Origin: Cunninghamia lanceolata
Taxonomy: Eukaryota > Streptophyta > Pinopsida > Cupressales > Cupressaceae
Direction of reading: 5' to 3'
DNA length: 64,000 nt
Assembly (NCBI GenBank): GCA_027924645.1
Contig: BSBN01001807.1
Coordinates: 10,062,001-10,126,000 of the forward strand
The translations under genes were made by a program, and so were the position numbers. Below the pieces are notes generated by a model. The model was not told where the DNA came from. It saw nothing but the letters and a program-made list of their open reading frames with translations, and made no database searches. Positions 49,271 through 61,235 of this stretch are shown here, piece after piece (within the stretch, counting starts at the first letter, position 1; every line of letters begins with the position of its first letter).

Positions 49271-51139
49271 ATAAGACAATGGAATATTATAAATAGAGAA
49301 TAGATGAGAGGGACTATGGATAAATAAATATGTGTGCTTCTCCAAAAGTGATGGTGTGTGAAGTTTAAGTGTTTATTATTGTATTGTAGGAAAAACTACT
49401 TAATTCTTTAATTAAGGGAAATCTTCACTCACACTACACTCAAATTTGTTAGAGATGAAGGTGAACAACTATAGAATAGAAATTTGATTAGAATTGTAAC
49501 TATTAATCTAGTGTAGAACCAAAATGGAGGTAGTATGACATCAACACAAAGAAATAATGCAATAGAAGATCAAACACATAACATAGTCTTTATGTGGAGA
49601 AACCCTTTTGGGAAAAACCTCCACACAAGAATATGCACTAGTCTATATTAACTTTAATAGAGTTTACAATACAACACTATCAATCTCCTCTTCAGTCTTC
49701 AATCCAACAATACCTGTAATACTCTCAACTCTTTGCATACATTGTTGTAATACAATATCCTCATAAAGGGGTTATTTTTTAGGGCAAGACAAGCCAACAT
49801 AACCTCTACCATTAGATTTGTGACCTAATGATGAATGGTACAAATTTACAATGAAAATTTATATATAAAATGTGGCTTCTGGGGGTGTTTCCCCCAAACC
49901 CCCATCGGGGCGTACAACCCCCAGACCCCATAGGGGAGTACCCCCCTGCAACCCCCCAAATAACCTACATCTGTTAGGTATCAGGATCAAACATGCAGCT
50001 GAAATAGGATTACTACTTGGTGAATACGTCTTCCCTTATGGAAATTTATAAACAACATTAGGAATAATTAATTGAAAAGAAGCTAGGTGTGTGGAAATCG
50101 CTTCCTACACTAATCTAATGAGGGGAGGAGAGTGCAAATTCAATTTTATCTTTACAATTATAGCTATGTTAACCTACTAACAGAGATATTGCGGCAAACA
50201 CATACATAAGAAAGTGAGATAGAAGAAGAGAGACACAAGATATATGTGGGGAAAACCCTTACAGGTGAAAAACCCCACACTCCAAAACCTGCACAATGTA
50301 TTATCAAAATTGAAATGGTTTACAATACACTTGCAATGTAAGCTCTCAGGAGTCTTCGACACTCGTATCTAGAGACAAACCGGTAGCATATCAATACCTA
50401 TTGAACCTGTAGTACATCTCCTCTCAAAAGCACCTGTTTATATAACAAATACAAGGCAAAAATGGCTCCACATTGGGATGGGCGTCCAACATGGCCTCAT
50501 GACCCAAAACCCATGCCTATGGACACTTGTCCAACACTTTAGTATGATCCTGACACTTGTCAAGTCACCCCATCCCAAGGAGGTTGCTAATTTCCAAAAT
50601 GGGCTACGACAGATGCTCTTACGACTCTTACAACCATCATAGAATCTATCATAGCTGTCATAACTTACATCTGTAAGAGAATCTGTCATACACAAGCTAT
50701 AAATAGCATATTCTCTTACAACATGTCATAGTCCACCTTGGGGCGCCCAAAGATGCCTTTTTCAAAGATGCTCTTCGACACATGTCTTCACCTATCATAG
50801 AATCTCCTATTTCTGACTCTTACATGTCATAACTTCGTCATAGGAATCTGTCACGACTGTTACGATCAATATTCCCTTACACAACATTCAAGATGCTGAT
50901 ACATGGAAAAATATTCCTACCACTAAGTGGGATGCCTATCTCCTCATGTAAGGACAAAAATACATGTGGTCATATGCCATGTAGGATGACACATCACCGT
51001 GCCAACTCCCACAATATGACAACATAGGATTTGGATCCAATTAATACAATAAGCAATAAATAAATAAATACAATGTAAAAATACAAGGAATTACCAAGGT
51101 TGAGACACCTTAATTCCCAACATTCTCCCACTTGTCGAA

Positions 51140-52190
51140 CACCTTGTAAGAGCCAATATAATTAACAGGATTTAACTGTTATAGGTCGAGAGGCCTATAG
51201 ACTCCGAACACCATCTGAACTTCTCTATGCCAACTGGCTTCGTCAATGCATCTGCAACATTCTTCAAAGTATCTACCTTCTCCAAATTTACCTTCCTATC
51301 TTCTACCATGTCTCGCACGAAGTGAAACTGTACATCAATATGCTTTGTTATGGCATGGAAAGTTGGATTCTTCGCAAGACAAATCGTACTCTAACTGTCA
51401 CAACTAATCGTAATCTGACCTGCATCAACACCAATATTTGAACACAATCTCTTAAGCTAAATGGCTTCCTTGCAAGCATGAGTTGCTGCCATGTACTTAG
51501 CTTCTGTCGTGGACAAAGCAACCATAGGTTGTCGCTTACTCATCCAACTAATTGCACCACCAAACATAGTGAACACATATGCACTGGTGGATCTCCTGCT
51601 ATCAATGTCACCTGCCCAATCAGAATCCACAAATCCATGAATATAAACTGAATGTAGAGGTCATGTAGCATTTCCATGATAGAAAATGGAATACTCAAAA
51701 GTACCCCTCAAATATCTAAACACTCGCTTAACTGCATCCCAATGTACCCGTCTAGGATTAGCCATAAATCGACTAAGGACTCCCATTGCTTGGGCAATGT
51801 TTGGTCTTGTGCAGACCATAGCATACATCAAACTGCCAATAGCACTAGCATAAGGTACTTTGCTCATGTCCTCCACCTCACTAGGAGATTTTGGACAATC
51901 ATTAATAGACAACTTTGTCTCCAAAGAAACAGGAACACACAATGGTCTACAATCTGCCATGCTGAACCTATCTAACACGGTCTTCACATACTTACTCTAG
52001 CTTAACCAAAGTTTTCTGTTAGCTCTGTCTCTTCTGATTTCCATTCCCATAATGTACCTAGCTACCCCAAGATTTTTCATCTCAAACTGTGCTAACAACT
52101 GAGACTTCAAATCAGAAATCATATTCTTACCATTCCCAATCAACAACATATCATCAACATACAATGCAATAATGAGAATGCGATCATTGT
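51140..52190 (-). pseudogene. Copia RT C-terminus and RNase H (nested element)
   Basis: The minus strand starts after an in-frame TAA with RILIIALYVDDMLLIGNGKN (RT catalytic YVDD). It then continues through FEMKNLGVARYIMGMEIRRD to an open block 51987-51661 (VLDRFSMADCRPL; SLMYAMVCTRPNIAQAMGVL). The RNase H part keeps [17 protein letters not shown] and [13 protein letters not shown] and ends with the VADALTK block. Three TAG stops replace apparent CAG glutamine codons. Everything else is well preserved. Confidence 0.88.
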
Positions 52191-52194
52191 CAAA

Positions 52195-52692
52195 TTAATA
52201 ATACACACAATGATCTGATTTTGATCTCAGATATCTAATTGACAACACACAGGCATCAAACTTCAAGTACCACATCCTAGGAGACTGCTTCAAACCATAC
52301 AAAGACTTCTTTAACATGCAAACCAAATTTTCTTTACCTTTCTCTATGTAATGCTCTAGCTGTGACATGTAAATCTCTTCCTCCAAATCACCATTAAGGA
52401 AAGTTGTTTTCACATCCGTCTGTTCTAAGTCTAAGTCATAAGCAACTGCAAGAGATAAAAAAAATTGAATGGATGTCAGCTTTGCAATGGGAGAGAAAAT
52501 TTCACCATAATCAATTCCCTCCATTTGTGAGTACCCCTTCACAACTAATCTAGCCTTGTACTTTTCAACACTACCATCTACACCAAATTTCTTCTTGAAC
52601 ACCCATTTGCATCCAACGGGTTTCCATCCATCATGTAAAGGCACCAAGTCCCATGTTTTATTTTTCTCCAAAGAAGCCATCTCATCCTCCAT
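52195..52692 (-). pseudogene. Copia reverse transcriptase N-terminal half (nested element)
   Basis: The open frame of 165 codons begins MEDEMASLEKNKTWDLVPL and contains GCKWVFKKKFGVDGSVEKYK, ARLVVKGYSQMEGIDYGEIF and DVKTTFLNGDLEEEIYMSQ. This is the conserved start of copia RT, including the first catalytic Asp in the DVKT block. It ends in HCVYY at an in-frame TAA, just before the YVDD part. The linker to integrase (52813-53040) is Ser/Glu/Pro-rich, as usual. Confidence 0.9.
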
Positions 52693-53127
52693 GGCCTTCT
52701 TCTAGGAACTTGCATCTTTCACAGTTCTAGGCTCATTAGCGTTAGTAAGTAAAGCAAAAGCACAACTAGAATCAAGTAATGAATAACCAAACCTATCAGG
52801 TTACTTTCTCATTCATGTAGACCTCCTCAATGGTTGAGGTTGAGGTTCTGCTTCTTTTGAGCTTTTAGAGCTATTAGAGCTCTCCTCATCATCAGGTCTC
52901 ATAGGGTCTATTTGTTCAGTCTTCTCGGGGGTAGAAGGAAACTGAAACACATCCTCTTTCTTTTCTGGCTGTAGAACAACAGAAGAAGGTGTTAGCTCTC
53001 TGAAGATAACACTTCTGCTATACAACACTTTTTCAGCCACATGGTCCCAAAGCTTAAATCATTTCACACCGACACCATAGCCAATGAAGATACACTTAAC
53101 AACCTTATTTTCCAATTTAGACTGTTT

Positions 53128-53700
53128 CTACCTAGGCACATGTGCATATGCCTCACAACCAAAAACATGAAGATGTCTAACCGAAGGCTTCTTACCAGAC
53201 CACACCTCCATAGGTGTTTTACAAACAAGAGCTGATGTAGGAGATCTGTTTAGCAGATAGCAAGCAGTGGTTATAGCTTCATCCCAAAACTTTTGTTCAA
53301 GGCTTTCTCCACTAAGCATACTCCTAGCCTCTCCATCAGTATCCTATTCATACTCTTTGCAACTCCATTTTGCTGCGGTGTGTATGGAGTTGTCTTATGT
53401 CTTTCAATCCCTTGCTCTTGACAGAACTTATCAAATTCTGCCGAACAAAACTCACCACCATTGTCAGTTCTCAAACACTTAATCCTTTTACTAGTCTGAT
53501 TTTCAGCAAAAGCTTTAAACTGACTAAAGACTTTAGTCTTGCTTCTGATAAAATAAACCCATGTCCTTCTATTGTAATCATCTATAAAAGATACAAAATA
53601 TACAAATTTGGAAATTGAAGGAACATTAACAGGACCAAACACATCATAATGAATAAGATCTAATACACCAGAAGACTTGTGAGAACTAGAGTAAAACTGA
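53128..53700 (-). pseudogene. Copia integrase core (nested element), catalytic Glu lost
   Basis: The frame 53642-53271 holds FVYFVSFIDDYNRRTWVYF (first Asp), CLRTDNGGEF (second Asp) and TPQQNGVAKSMNR. The last motif normally reads ..NG.AER.NR with the catalytic Glu, which is Lys here (GAG to AAG). A one-base shift near 53315 moves the C-terminal part into another frame (53319-53128: KFWDEAITTACYLLNRSPTS; HVFGCEAYAHVPR). Integrase would be inactive. Confidence 0.88.
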
Positions 53701-53714
53701 ACATAGTTTTGCTT

Positions 53715-54430
53715 TCAATAAATGCAATGTTTGTAAAAGTCGAACTCAAGATTACAATCATTTAACCCCTCAACATGATTTTTATTTTTTAGGGTACACA
53801 AACCCTTCTCACTAATGTGGTCATATCTCAAATGCCATAACATATTCTTTTCAATAGGAAGTTTAAATTCCAAAGCATGTGCACTACCATCAGAACTAGT
53901 TACAACAAATTTCTTCACTGCTCGTTTAGATGGTGGGGATGAAGTGACTGCAGCTCTTTTCTTTGAGTTAGAAGGACTATTGCACTATGAAGTGCATGCC
54001 TCCAGCTAAAACAAAGTACCTCTTTGAGTACCCTTCGCAAGCACCATAGATCCTCTAGTCATCTTGCATCCATCCTTCGAAAAGACAACCTGCACACCTG
54101 CATCATTCAACATACTTACAGAAAGCAAGTTTCATGCTAGGCTTGGGATGTGCATAACCCTAGTGATCCCCTTCACTCATCCATTAGGGAATCGAATTGA
54201 GACTCTTCCATGACCAATAATCTTCAGATGAGAATCGTCACCCAGGTACACCCTTCCACCATCGAACTCTTCATACTTCATGAACCGGTCTCGATACGAG
54301 GTCATGTGGAATGATGCACTAGAATCAATCAACCACACATCATCAGATGCATGGGTGGCCAGGGCTGCGACGAAGGCATCACCATCATCTTGTGACTTGT
54401 CAGAATCTGAATCAGGAGCATTCTTCTTCT
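53715..54430 (-). pseudogene. Copia protease and GAG-pre-integrase region (nested element)
   Basis: The protease active-site word on the minus strand is WLIDSSASFHMT (about 54313-54345). The usual DSG is DSS (GGT to AGT). Downstream come YLGDDSHLKIIGHGRV and then, at 53918-53715, LPIEKNMLWHLRYDHISEKG, the GAG-pre-integrase zinc-binding region. Stops separate the pieces. Confidence 0.8.
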
Positions 54431-55183
54431 TTTTCTTCTCCTCTTTATATTCCTTTTAGAAATGCCCAGTTTTCCCACAGTTCCAACAAAGAGCCTTAGA
54501 ATTTCCAGGAGATTTGGATCTCCCACAGGATTTGGATCTGCTCTTTTCACCTTTCTTGTCCTTCTTCTTCCCTTTCTCTTTGGGTCTTTCATGAACCACA
54601 AGAGCCTCTTTGGTTACTCAGAAGACTTCCTTCGCATTTCTTCAGATAACAACGAAGATACCACATCTTCCATCTTGAAGGTGGTAGTGGTGCTTCCGAT
54701 AGCCATGACAAGATGATCCCATGAATCTGGCAAAGAACAAAGCGGGGTCATACATCGATCCTCCTCCTCCATTTTCACACCCACAGATGTCAACTGTGCA
54801 ACAATCATGTTAAAAGCATTCATGTGGTCCACAACAGATCCTCCATCTTCCATCTTTAGAGCAAACAACTTCTTTTTTAGGAAAAGCTTGTTCACCAAGG
54901 ACTTGGCCTGATAAACATCACCCAGCTTCTTCCAAAGATCTTTCATGCTCTTCTCTTCATGGACATTCAACAGGATAGAGTCAGCTAAATAGAGTCTTAT
55001 GAGACCCTTAGCGTTTTGATCTTCGAGATCCCAATCAGCTTGTGACATTGATGTAGGTTTTACACTAGATACGATTTCCCATAGATCATGATCAACAAGT
55101 AGGTCTTCAATCTTGAGTTTCCACAACTTGAAATTAGTGCCATTAAATTTCTCCACCTCTAATCTTCCAGATGTGGTTGCCAT
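54431..55183 (-). pseudogene. Copia Gag (nested element)
   Basis: The 189-codon frame starts at the ATG at 55183 with MATTSGRLEVEKFNGTNFKL and WKLKIEDLLVDHDLWEIV, a typical copia Gag (UBN2) N-terminus. It is preserved to MRRKSSE at 54614, where a frameshift or stop follows. The zinc knuckle near 54445-54490 reads CWNCGKTGHF*KEY, so the fourth ligand Cys has become Tyr and an in-frame stop is present. Confidence 0.9.
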
Positions 55184-56435
55184 CTCCTTGCTACAACAAG
55201 ATACATAATACTCTACATAACACTCCCACTCAACCTAAGATTAGCTCAAAAAACCCCTACCCAACAGCTAGAACCAAAACTGGCCAGGCTCTGATACCAA
55301 CTGAAAGGAAGCTAGGTGTGCAGAAATCACTTCTTACACTAATCTAATGAGGGGAGGAGAGTGCAAATTCAATTTTATCTTTATAATTATAGCTATGTTA
55401 ACCTACTAACAGAGATATTGTAGCAAACATATACACAAGAAAATGAGACAGAAAAAGAAAGACACAAGATATACGTGGGGAAAACCCTTACGGGTGAAAA
55501 ACCCCACACTCCAAAACCTGCACAATGTATTATCAAAATTGAAATGGTTTACAATACACTTGTAATGCAAGCTCTTAGGAGTCTTCGACACTCATATCTG
55601 GAGACAAACTGACAACATAACAGTACTTATCAAACCTGTAGTACATCTCTCAAAAGCACCTGTTTATATAACAAATACAAGGCAAAAATGGCTCCACATT
55701 GGGATGGGCGTCCAACATGGCCTCATGGCCCAAAACTCACGCCTATGGACACTTGTCCAACACTGTAGGATGCTCCTGACACTTGTCAAGTCACCCCATC
55801 CCAAGGAGGTCGCCAATTTCCAAAATAGGCTATGACAGATGCTCTTACGACTCTTACAACTTTCATAGAATCTATCATAGCTTACAGCTATAAGAGAATC
55901 TGTCATACATAGGCTATAAATAGCATATTCTCTTACATGTCATAGTCCACATTGGGGTGCCAAATATGCCTTTTCAAAGATGCTCTTTGACACATGCCTT
56001 CACCTGTCATAGAATATCCTATTTCCAACTCTTACATGTCATAACTTCGTCAGAGGAATCTGTCATCATCGTTACGGTCAATATTCCCTTACACAAAATC
56101 TAAGATGCCGACACATGGCAAAATATTCCTACCACTAAGTGGGATGGCTATCTCCTCATGTAAGGACAAAAATACATGTGGTCATGTGCCATGTAGGATG
56201 ACACATCACCGTGCCAACTCCCACAATATGACAACATAGGATTTGCATCCAATTAATACAATAGGCAATAAATAAATAAATACAATGTAAAAATACAAGG
56301 AATTACCAAGGTTGAGACACCTTAATTCCCAACATTAATTACATAGGATTTACAAGGTTGATGACACCTTAATCCTAACATTCTCCTACTTGACATCAAA
56401 CATTATAAATTCATCCATATGAAAACATAAAACAA

Positions 56436-57127
56436 CTAAGCACTGGGAACAAGGCCCATGGCCTCCCTGCACCATGTAATTTTTTTTGTGCTCACAAGTT
56501 TAGTAAGTGAACCTACAACATTCTCTTGAGTGTCAACCTTTTTCAGCTTAATCTGACCATTAGCAATTATTTCATGCACAAAATGGTATTGAACATCCAC
56601 ATGCTTAGTCCGTGCATGATACATGGGGTTCTTGGCCAAATATATTGCACTATGGCTATCACAACCAATCTAAATAATCCTACAATCAAAACCAATACTT
56701 GTACACAATCTCTGTAACCAAACTACCTCCTTAGAGACATGAGTAGCAACAATTTACTCTGCTTTAGTGGTAGATAAAGCAATGGTGGGATGCCTTTTAC
56801 TCATCCAACTCATAGCTCCTCCAAACAAAGTAAATGCATAGCCACTAGTGGACCCTCAACTATCCAAGTCAGCTACCCAATCTGCATCACCAAAACCCTA
56901 TATGTCCAATGTCTTATCCACACTATTAGTACCAGAATAAACCAAACAATAATCCTGGAAGTACCATGCAAATATCTTAACACCCTCTTTGCATAATTCC
57001 AATGTTGTCTACTAGGGTTGGATATAAACATGCTCAAATTTCCCAGTACTTGGGCAATATATGGTCTAATGCAAACCATTGCATACACCAAACTTCCTAC
57101 AACACTAGCACATGGCACATAAGACAT
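56436..57127 (-). pseudogene. RNase H region of the older copia element (copy B)
   Basis: The minus frames give SLVYAMVCIRPYIAQVLGNL and NYAKRVLRYLHGTSRI (57127-56873). Next come stop-broken RNase H words, and then AKNPMYHARTKHVDVQYHFV and WCREAMGLVPSA (56639-56436). It is the paralogue of 23890-24500. Confidence 0.8.
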
Positions 57128-57142
57128 ATCCTCTAAATCATC

Positions 57143-57886
57143 TTAATTCTTAGGACACATAACTAATGAAAGATTAGTACTAACTAATAAAGGAATTCTA
57201 ACTGGATTGTAATCTTGCATGCTAAATCTATGCAAAATAGTATTCACATACTTACTTTGTGATAACCAAAGCTTTATGTTACCTTGATCCCTTTTGATCT
57301 CCATTCCCAGAATATACCTAGTTGCTCCTAGATCCTTCATGTCAAATGCACTTGAAAGTTGAGCTTTCAACTCATCGATCATGCCCTTGGTGTTACTGAA
57401 AATAACATATCATCCACATACAAGGAAATAATCAGAATATGATCATCAATACATCAAATGTACACACAATCATCCTCTTCACTTCTAACAAAGTCCAATT
57501 TCAAAACAAATGAATCAAACTTTTGGTACCACATTATGGGGGACTATTTTAAACATAAAGAGATCTTTTTTAACTTGCATACCTAGTCCTCTTTCCCTTT
57601 TACCTCAAAAGCTGTAGGTTGTTGCATATAATTTCTTCTTCTAGATCTCCATGCAAAAATGCGGTCTTAATATTCATTTGCTCAATTTCAAAATCATAAG
57701 CTGCAGCAATGGATAAAAGAAATCTAATAGAAGATAATTTAGCAATAGGAGAGAAAATTTCACCGAAATTGACTCCCTCTCTTTGAGAGTAGCCCTTGGC
57801 TACCAGTCTAGCCTTGTACTTCTGTAATGAACTATCTTCTTCAAACTTCTTGAAGACCCACTTACATCCTATGGCCTTGTTGGGTC
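57143..57886 (-). pseudogene. Reverse transcriptase of the older copia element (copy B)
   Basis: The frame 57890-57600 carries AIGCKWVFKKFEEDSSLQKY, ARLVAKGYSQREGVNFGEIF and IKTAFLHGDLEEEI. After a damaged stretch, SLYVDDMLF lies near 57400-57425 and LKAQLSSAFDMKDLGATRYI at 57382-57143. This copy keeps the RT N-terminal half that copy A lost. The first-Asp motif reads MNIKTAF where DVKTAF is expected, so the catalytic Asp is replaced by Asn. Confidence 0.85.
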
Positions 57887-58303
57887 TCAAAAACGTAGGT
57901 TTTTAGACCACAAGAGGGTGCCAATCTCTTAATACGTTTTTGGCCCACAAAACAGGGTTTATGCAATTGGAAACCCCCTACTCTTCAGGGTCTGCCAGAC
58001 CTAGGCGGGTGTACCTAAATGATAAGGCAGATTTGAAAGTCTAAATGGATTCTAGTGTGGGCAATCTACTAACTATGGCACACAAGTGTGAGGTAGATGC
58101 AGAGCTTACTTACTAGTTCCTAATGAGAATATTTGAATTATCAAGAGTGTGGGTTGGATTTGTATAAAATTGTTCTAAAGTTGACCAATGCCTAATCTAT
58201 TGGGTGGATGGATTTAATGGATGAATGATGATTATGGAAGCAAATGTGTAGGATAGGTGGATCTATTTTGCAGCTTAACTCTAACTTGTTGAGCACTTGG
58301 AAT
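57887..58303. other. Unclassified, possible LTR cut by the hAT element
   Basis: It begins TGTTGGGTCTCAAAAACG, directly after the broken copia RT, and continues beyond the hAT insertion at 61701. A TGTTGGG start is LTR-like. The right end was not found, although a stretch without a gene continues to about 62270. Confidence 0.3.
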
Positions 58304-58781
58304 CATTGTTGAAAAACTTGCTGAAAATGCGCGTGACTCGCGAGTAATCGCACGTCGTTTTCAGCGGTGAGTTTTACTGCTGAAAACTCGGCCTGAGTTT
58401 TTTCAAAAACTCATGGCAATTTTTTGGTCAAAAACTCTCCTGAATCGCCAAAAACTCACGTGCTTTGGTTTGAAAACTTGGCTAGAGGAATAAAACCTCA
58501 AAAAACATTTTTATTTTGCTCATTTCAAGAGACGATGGCGACCCGCGGCTCCACGATGACGAAACCCTAGCGTGAGATCGAGGGTAAATCAAAAGGTAAA
58601 TTAAAATTTTCATATGAAAGGAGAGATTTTTGATGAACTATAAAAATTAATGATATCATATGAAAGGAGAGATTTTTGATGAACTGTCAAAATTTATATA
58701 GTGTTAAAAGTAAAAATTTTCCACGAACAGATGAAAATTCCTAATATAAAAGGTTAAACTTTAAAATTTTCGAGAGTGAAC

Positions 58782-58826
58782 TTTTTTTACAACGTGAGAC
58801 AATTGATGTCTCACGTTGTAAAAAAA
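58782..58826. repeat. Perfect 20-bp inverted repeat with 5-base loop
   Basis: TTTTTTTACAACGTGAGACA (58782-58801) and its exact reverse complement (58807-58826) flank ATTGA. It lies inside the hAT element. Confidence 0.9.
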
Positions 58827-59172
58827 TTAATAGTATATTTTTTCACGATTTCTTTAACTAAAATGTTTATTTAGTTTAAAACCTTAATATGATATGTTTA
58901 TTGTTACTTCACACATATATTTATTTAGTATAATATTTTAAATTGAATATATTATATTAAATTTTAATACTTTTAGGTTTAATATAATATTAATATTTTT
59001 ATATTTAATACAATTATATTTAAATTTTAATATTTTTTAATATATATAATATATAATAATATATTATTATTAATATATTATATATTTAATTTATTGTTAT
59101 TAATATATTATAATTTAATTATATATTATTATAACAAGTGCCACGTAGTGGCCAGCCTTGTAGTGTTGTTGT

Positions 59173-59275
59173 TATAGTATTTGTTTAGTTGTAATTTTTT
59201 TTTGTTGATTAGCTATTGGTTGTATATAGTATTTGTTTAGTTGTAATTTTTTTTGTTGATTAGGTATTGATTGTA
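59173..59275 (+). repeat. Two tandem copies of a 51-bp unit in the hAT element
   Basis: TATAGTATTTGTTTAGTTG then TAATTTTTTTTTGTTGATTA is present twice in a row with few differences. Confidence 0.75.
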
Positions 59276-59799
59276 TAGACAAATTGCATTCAAATAATTG
59301 AAAAATTAATTTTTGAAAAGTGTGAAAATGTCTTGGGTAAATAAAAATAAAATCTAAAAAATAATTTGATTTGGTAAAAATAAAATAGGATTAAAATATT
59401 TCCTTAAATATAAAACTAAACTTTACAAAGACTATTAAATAACACTACTATTTCCTTAAATTGTAATAATACTAATATTTTTATAATTTAAAATGCATTA
59501 AAATATTATAAGTTTGAATAATAAAATAAAAAATGTAATAACATGGCAAAATGTAATAATATTGAATACTATTACAATTTAAAATGCATTAAAATATTGT
59601 AAGTTTGAAGACTAATTAAACAATATAATAACAATAACATATTCATAGTTAGATCACTATAGTATTTTATCTTAGTCACTTCATTTTTTGTTTAAGCAAT
59701 AATAGTAAATACTTTTAGAGAACATGATTTTAATTATTTTAATTAATCTTGTGCTTTAGTAATAATTTTATATTTCCAAACTAAATTTATAAGGAGAAA

Positions 59800-61235
59800 T
59801 TTATGTGAACTCGTTTTGAAATGTCTTTGGTAAATAAAATTGAAATCTCAAGAATAATTTAATTTGGTAAAAATAAAATAGCACTAAAATATTAAAATAT
59901 AATAATATTAATACTATGATAATTTTAAATGCATTAAAATATTATATGTTTGAAGAATAAAATAAAAAATGTAATAACATGGCGAGAGATTTTTAATTTT
60001 TTAGTAAATAAAATTGAAATACTAGATTTTTAACTCTTGAGTAAATAAAATTGAAATCCCAAAAATAATCAAATTTTATAAAATAAAATGTGTAGAATCC
60101 TATATTTTTAATATTATTATTAATATTATAACTTTGTCCCTTTGACAAAAAGTAATTTTTACTAGTTAATGAAGCAAAAAAATAGATTCATAAAAACTGA
60201 TGATTCTTCCCTCTCATAATTAACGCCATCCATTTAGGCATGACTTAACTAGTGGGAAACAAAATTTGTGTTCATAATTTGTTTACTTGCCACAATTTAA
60301 ATCAAATTTGCCTGAAAAGAAAAATAATCTTGTCTTTTGATTGGTTTACAATCAATAGATTAATAACTAGATAAGTGCGAACTCATTGCAATAGTACTAG
60401 AGATTTGAAATGTCTCTAACATATTAAAATGTAATAATATTGAATACTATTACAATTTAAAATGTATTGTAAGTTTGAAGAATAATTACACTATAATAAC
60501 AATAACATATTCATATTTAGATCACTACACTTAGTCACTTAATTTTTGTTTAAGTAATAATAGTAAGTACTTTTAGAGAACATGATTTTAATTAATCTAA
60601 TATTGTGGTTTAGTAATATTTTTTTCTAAAATAAAGAATTGTTTATCATTTCAAATTTGTAACTATTATATTTCCAGAACTAAATTTATAAGGAAAAATT
60701 TATGTGAACTTGTTTTGAAATGTCTTGGGTAAAAAAAATTGAAATCTCAAAAATAATTTAATTTGGTAAAAATAAAATAACACTAAAATATTTACTTAGC
60801 TATAAAACTAAACTTTACAAAGCCTATTAAATAACACAAATATTTCCTTAACTATAAAACTAAACTTTACAAAGCCTGCATATTTGTATTATGTGGAGAT
60901 TTGAAATGTTTGCTTAAGATATTATAATGTAATAATATTAATACTATGATAATTTAAAATGCATTAAAATATTGTATGTTTGAAGAATAAAATAAAATAA
61001 ATGTAATAACATGGTGAAATATTTTTCATGATACTGTAGATTTTTAATTTTTAATAAATAAAATAGAAATACTAGATTTTTAACTCTTGAGTAAATAAAA
61101 TAGAAATCCTAAAAAAATCTAATTTCATAAAATAAAATGTGTAGAACCCTATATTTTTAATAGTATTATTAATATTATAACTTTGTCCCTTTGACAAAAA
61201 GTAATTTTTACGTTTAACTAATGAATCAAAAAATT
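59800..61235 (+). repeat. Direct duplication inside the hAT element
   Basis: The block from ATTTATGTGAACTCGTTTTG through AAATGCATTAAAATATT to CTTTGTCCCTTTGACAAAAA at 59800-60160 recurs at about 60698-61210 with insertions. Weaker partial copies lie at 59320-59620 and 60410-60500. The duplication accounts for much of the element's length. Confidence 0.65.

Larger units (their letters stand above)
50073..56334 (-). mobile_element. Complete but dead Ty1/copia element, 6.26 kb, TSD TTAAT
   Basis: The LTRs are 50073-51122 and 55302-56334 (plus-strand ends TGAAAAGAAG/TGAAAGGAAG...TTCCCAACA). A perfect TSD TTAAT lies at 50068-50072 and 56335-56339. The PBS on the minus strand is TTGGTATCAGAGCCTGGCC, adjoining 55302. 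The PPT side is CATTCTCCCACTTG at 51121. Gag, protease, integrase, RT and RNase H follow in copia order on the minus strand. By my count the first 220 bp of the two LTRs differ at about 16 sites, mostly transitions, so the insertion is not recent. It lies inside the LTR of an older copia. Confidence 0.93.
40457..57505 (+). repeat. Segmental duplication, copy B
   Basis: From AAAGAATAGTTGTTAGGATAG this repeats copy A (12843-24984) in direct orientation. The left junction cuts a gypsy gag. The right side of the shared sequence lies in the RT of the older copia element, which continues to about 57886 in copy B. Differences from copy A are a nested copia (50073-56334), a 1.42-kb deletion in the Helitron remnant and a (TA)n tract in place of (TG)n. 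Confidence 0.9.
49447..57886 (-). mobile_element. Older Ty1/copia element (copy B), split by a nested insertion
   Basis: This is the copy B version of 23185-26285. Its 3' LTR runs 49447-50072 and resumes at 56340-56380 after the nested element. RNase H and RT follow on the minus strand up to about 57886, where TGTTGGGTCTC... of another sequence begins. Integrase, gag and the 5' LTR are absent from this copy. Confidence 0.8.

Noticed and set aside
54329..54601. Arg/Lys-rich 90-codon minus frame as a DNA-binding protein
   Set aside because: It is the shifted frame of the basic linker before the copia Gag zinc knuckle.
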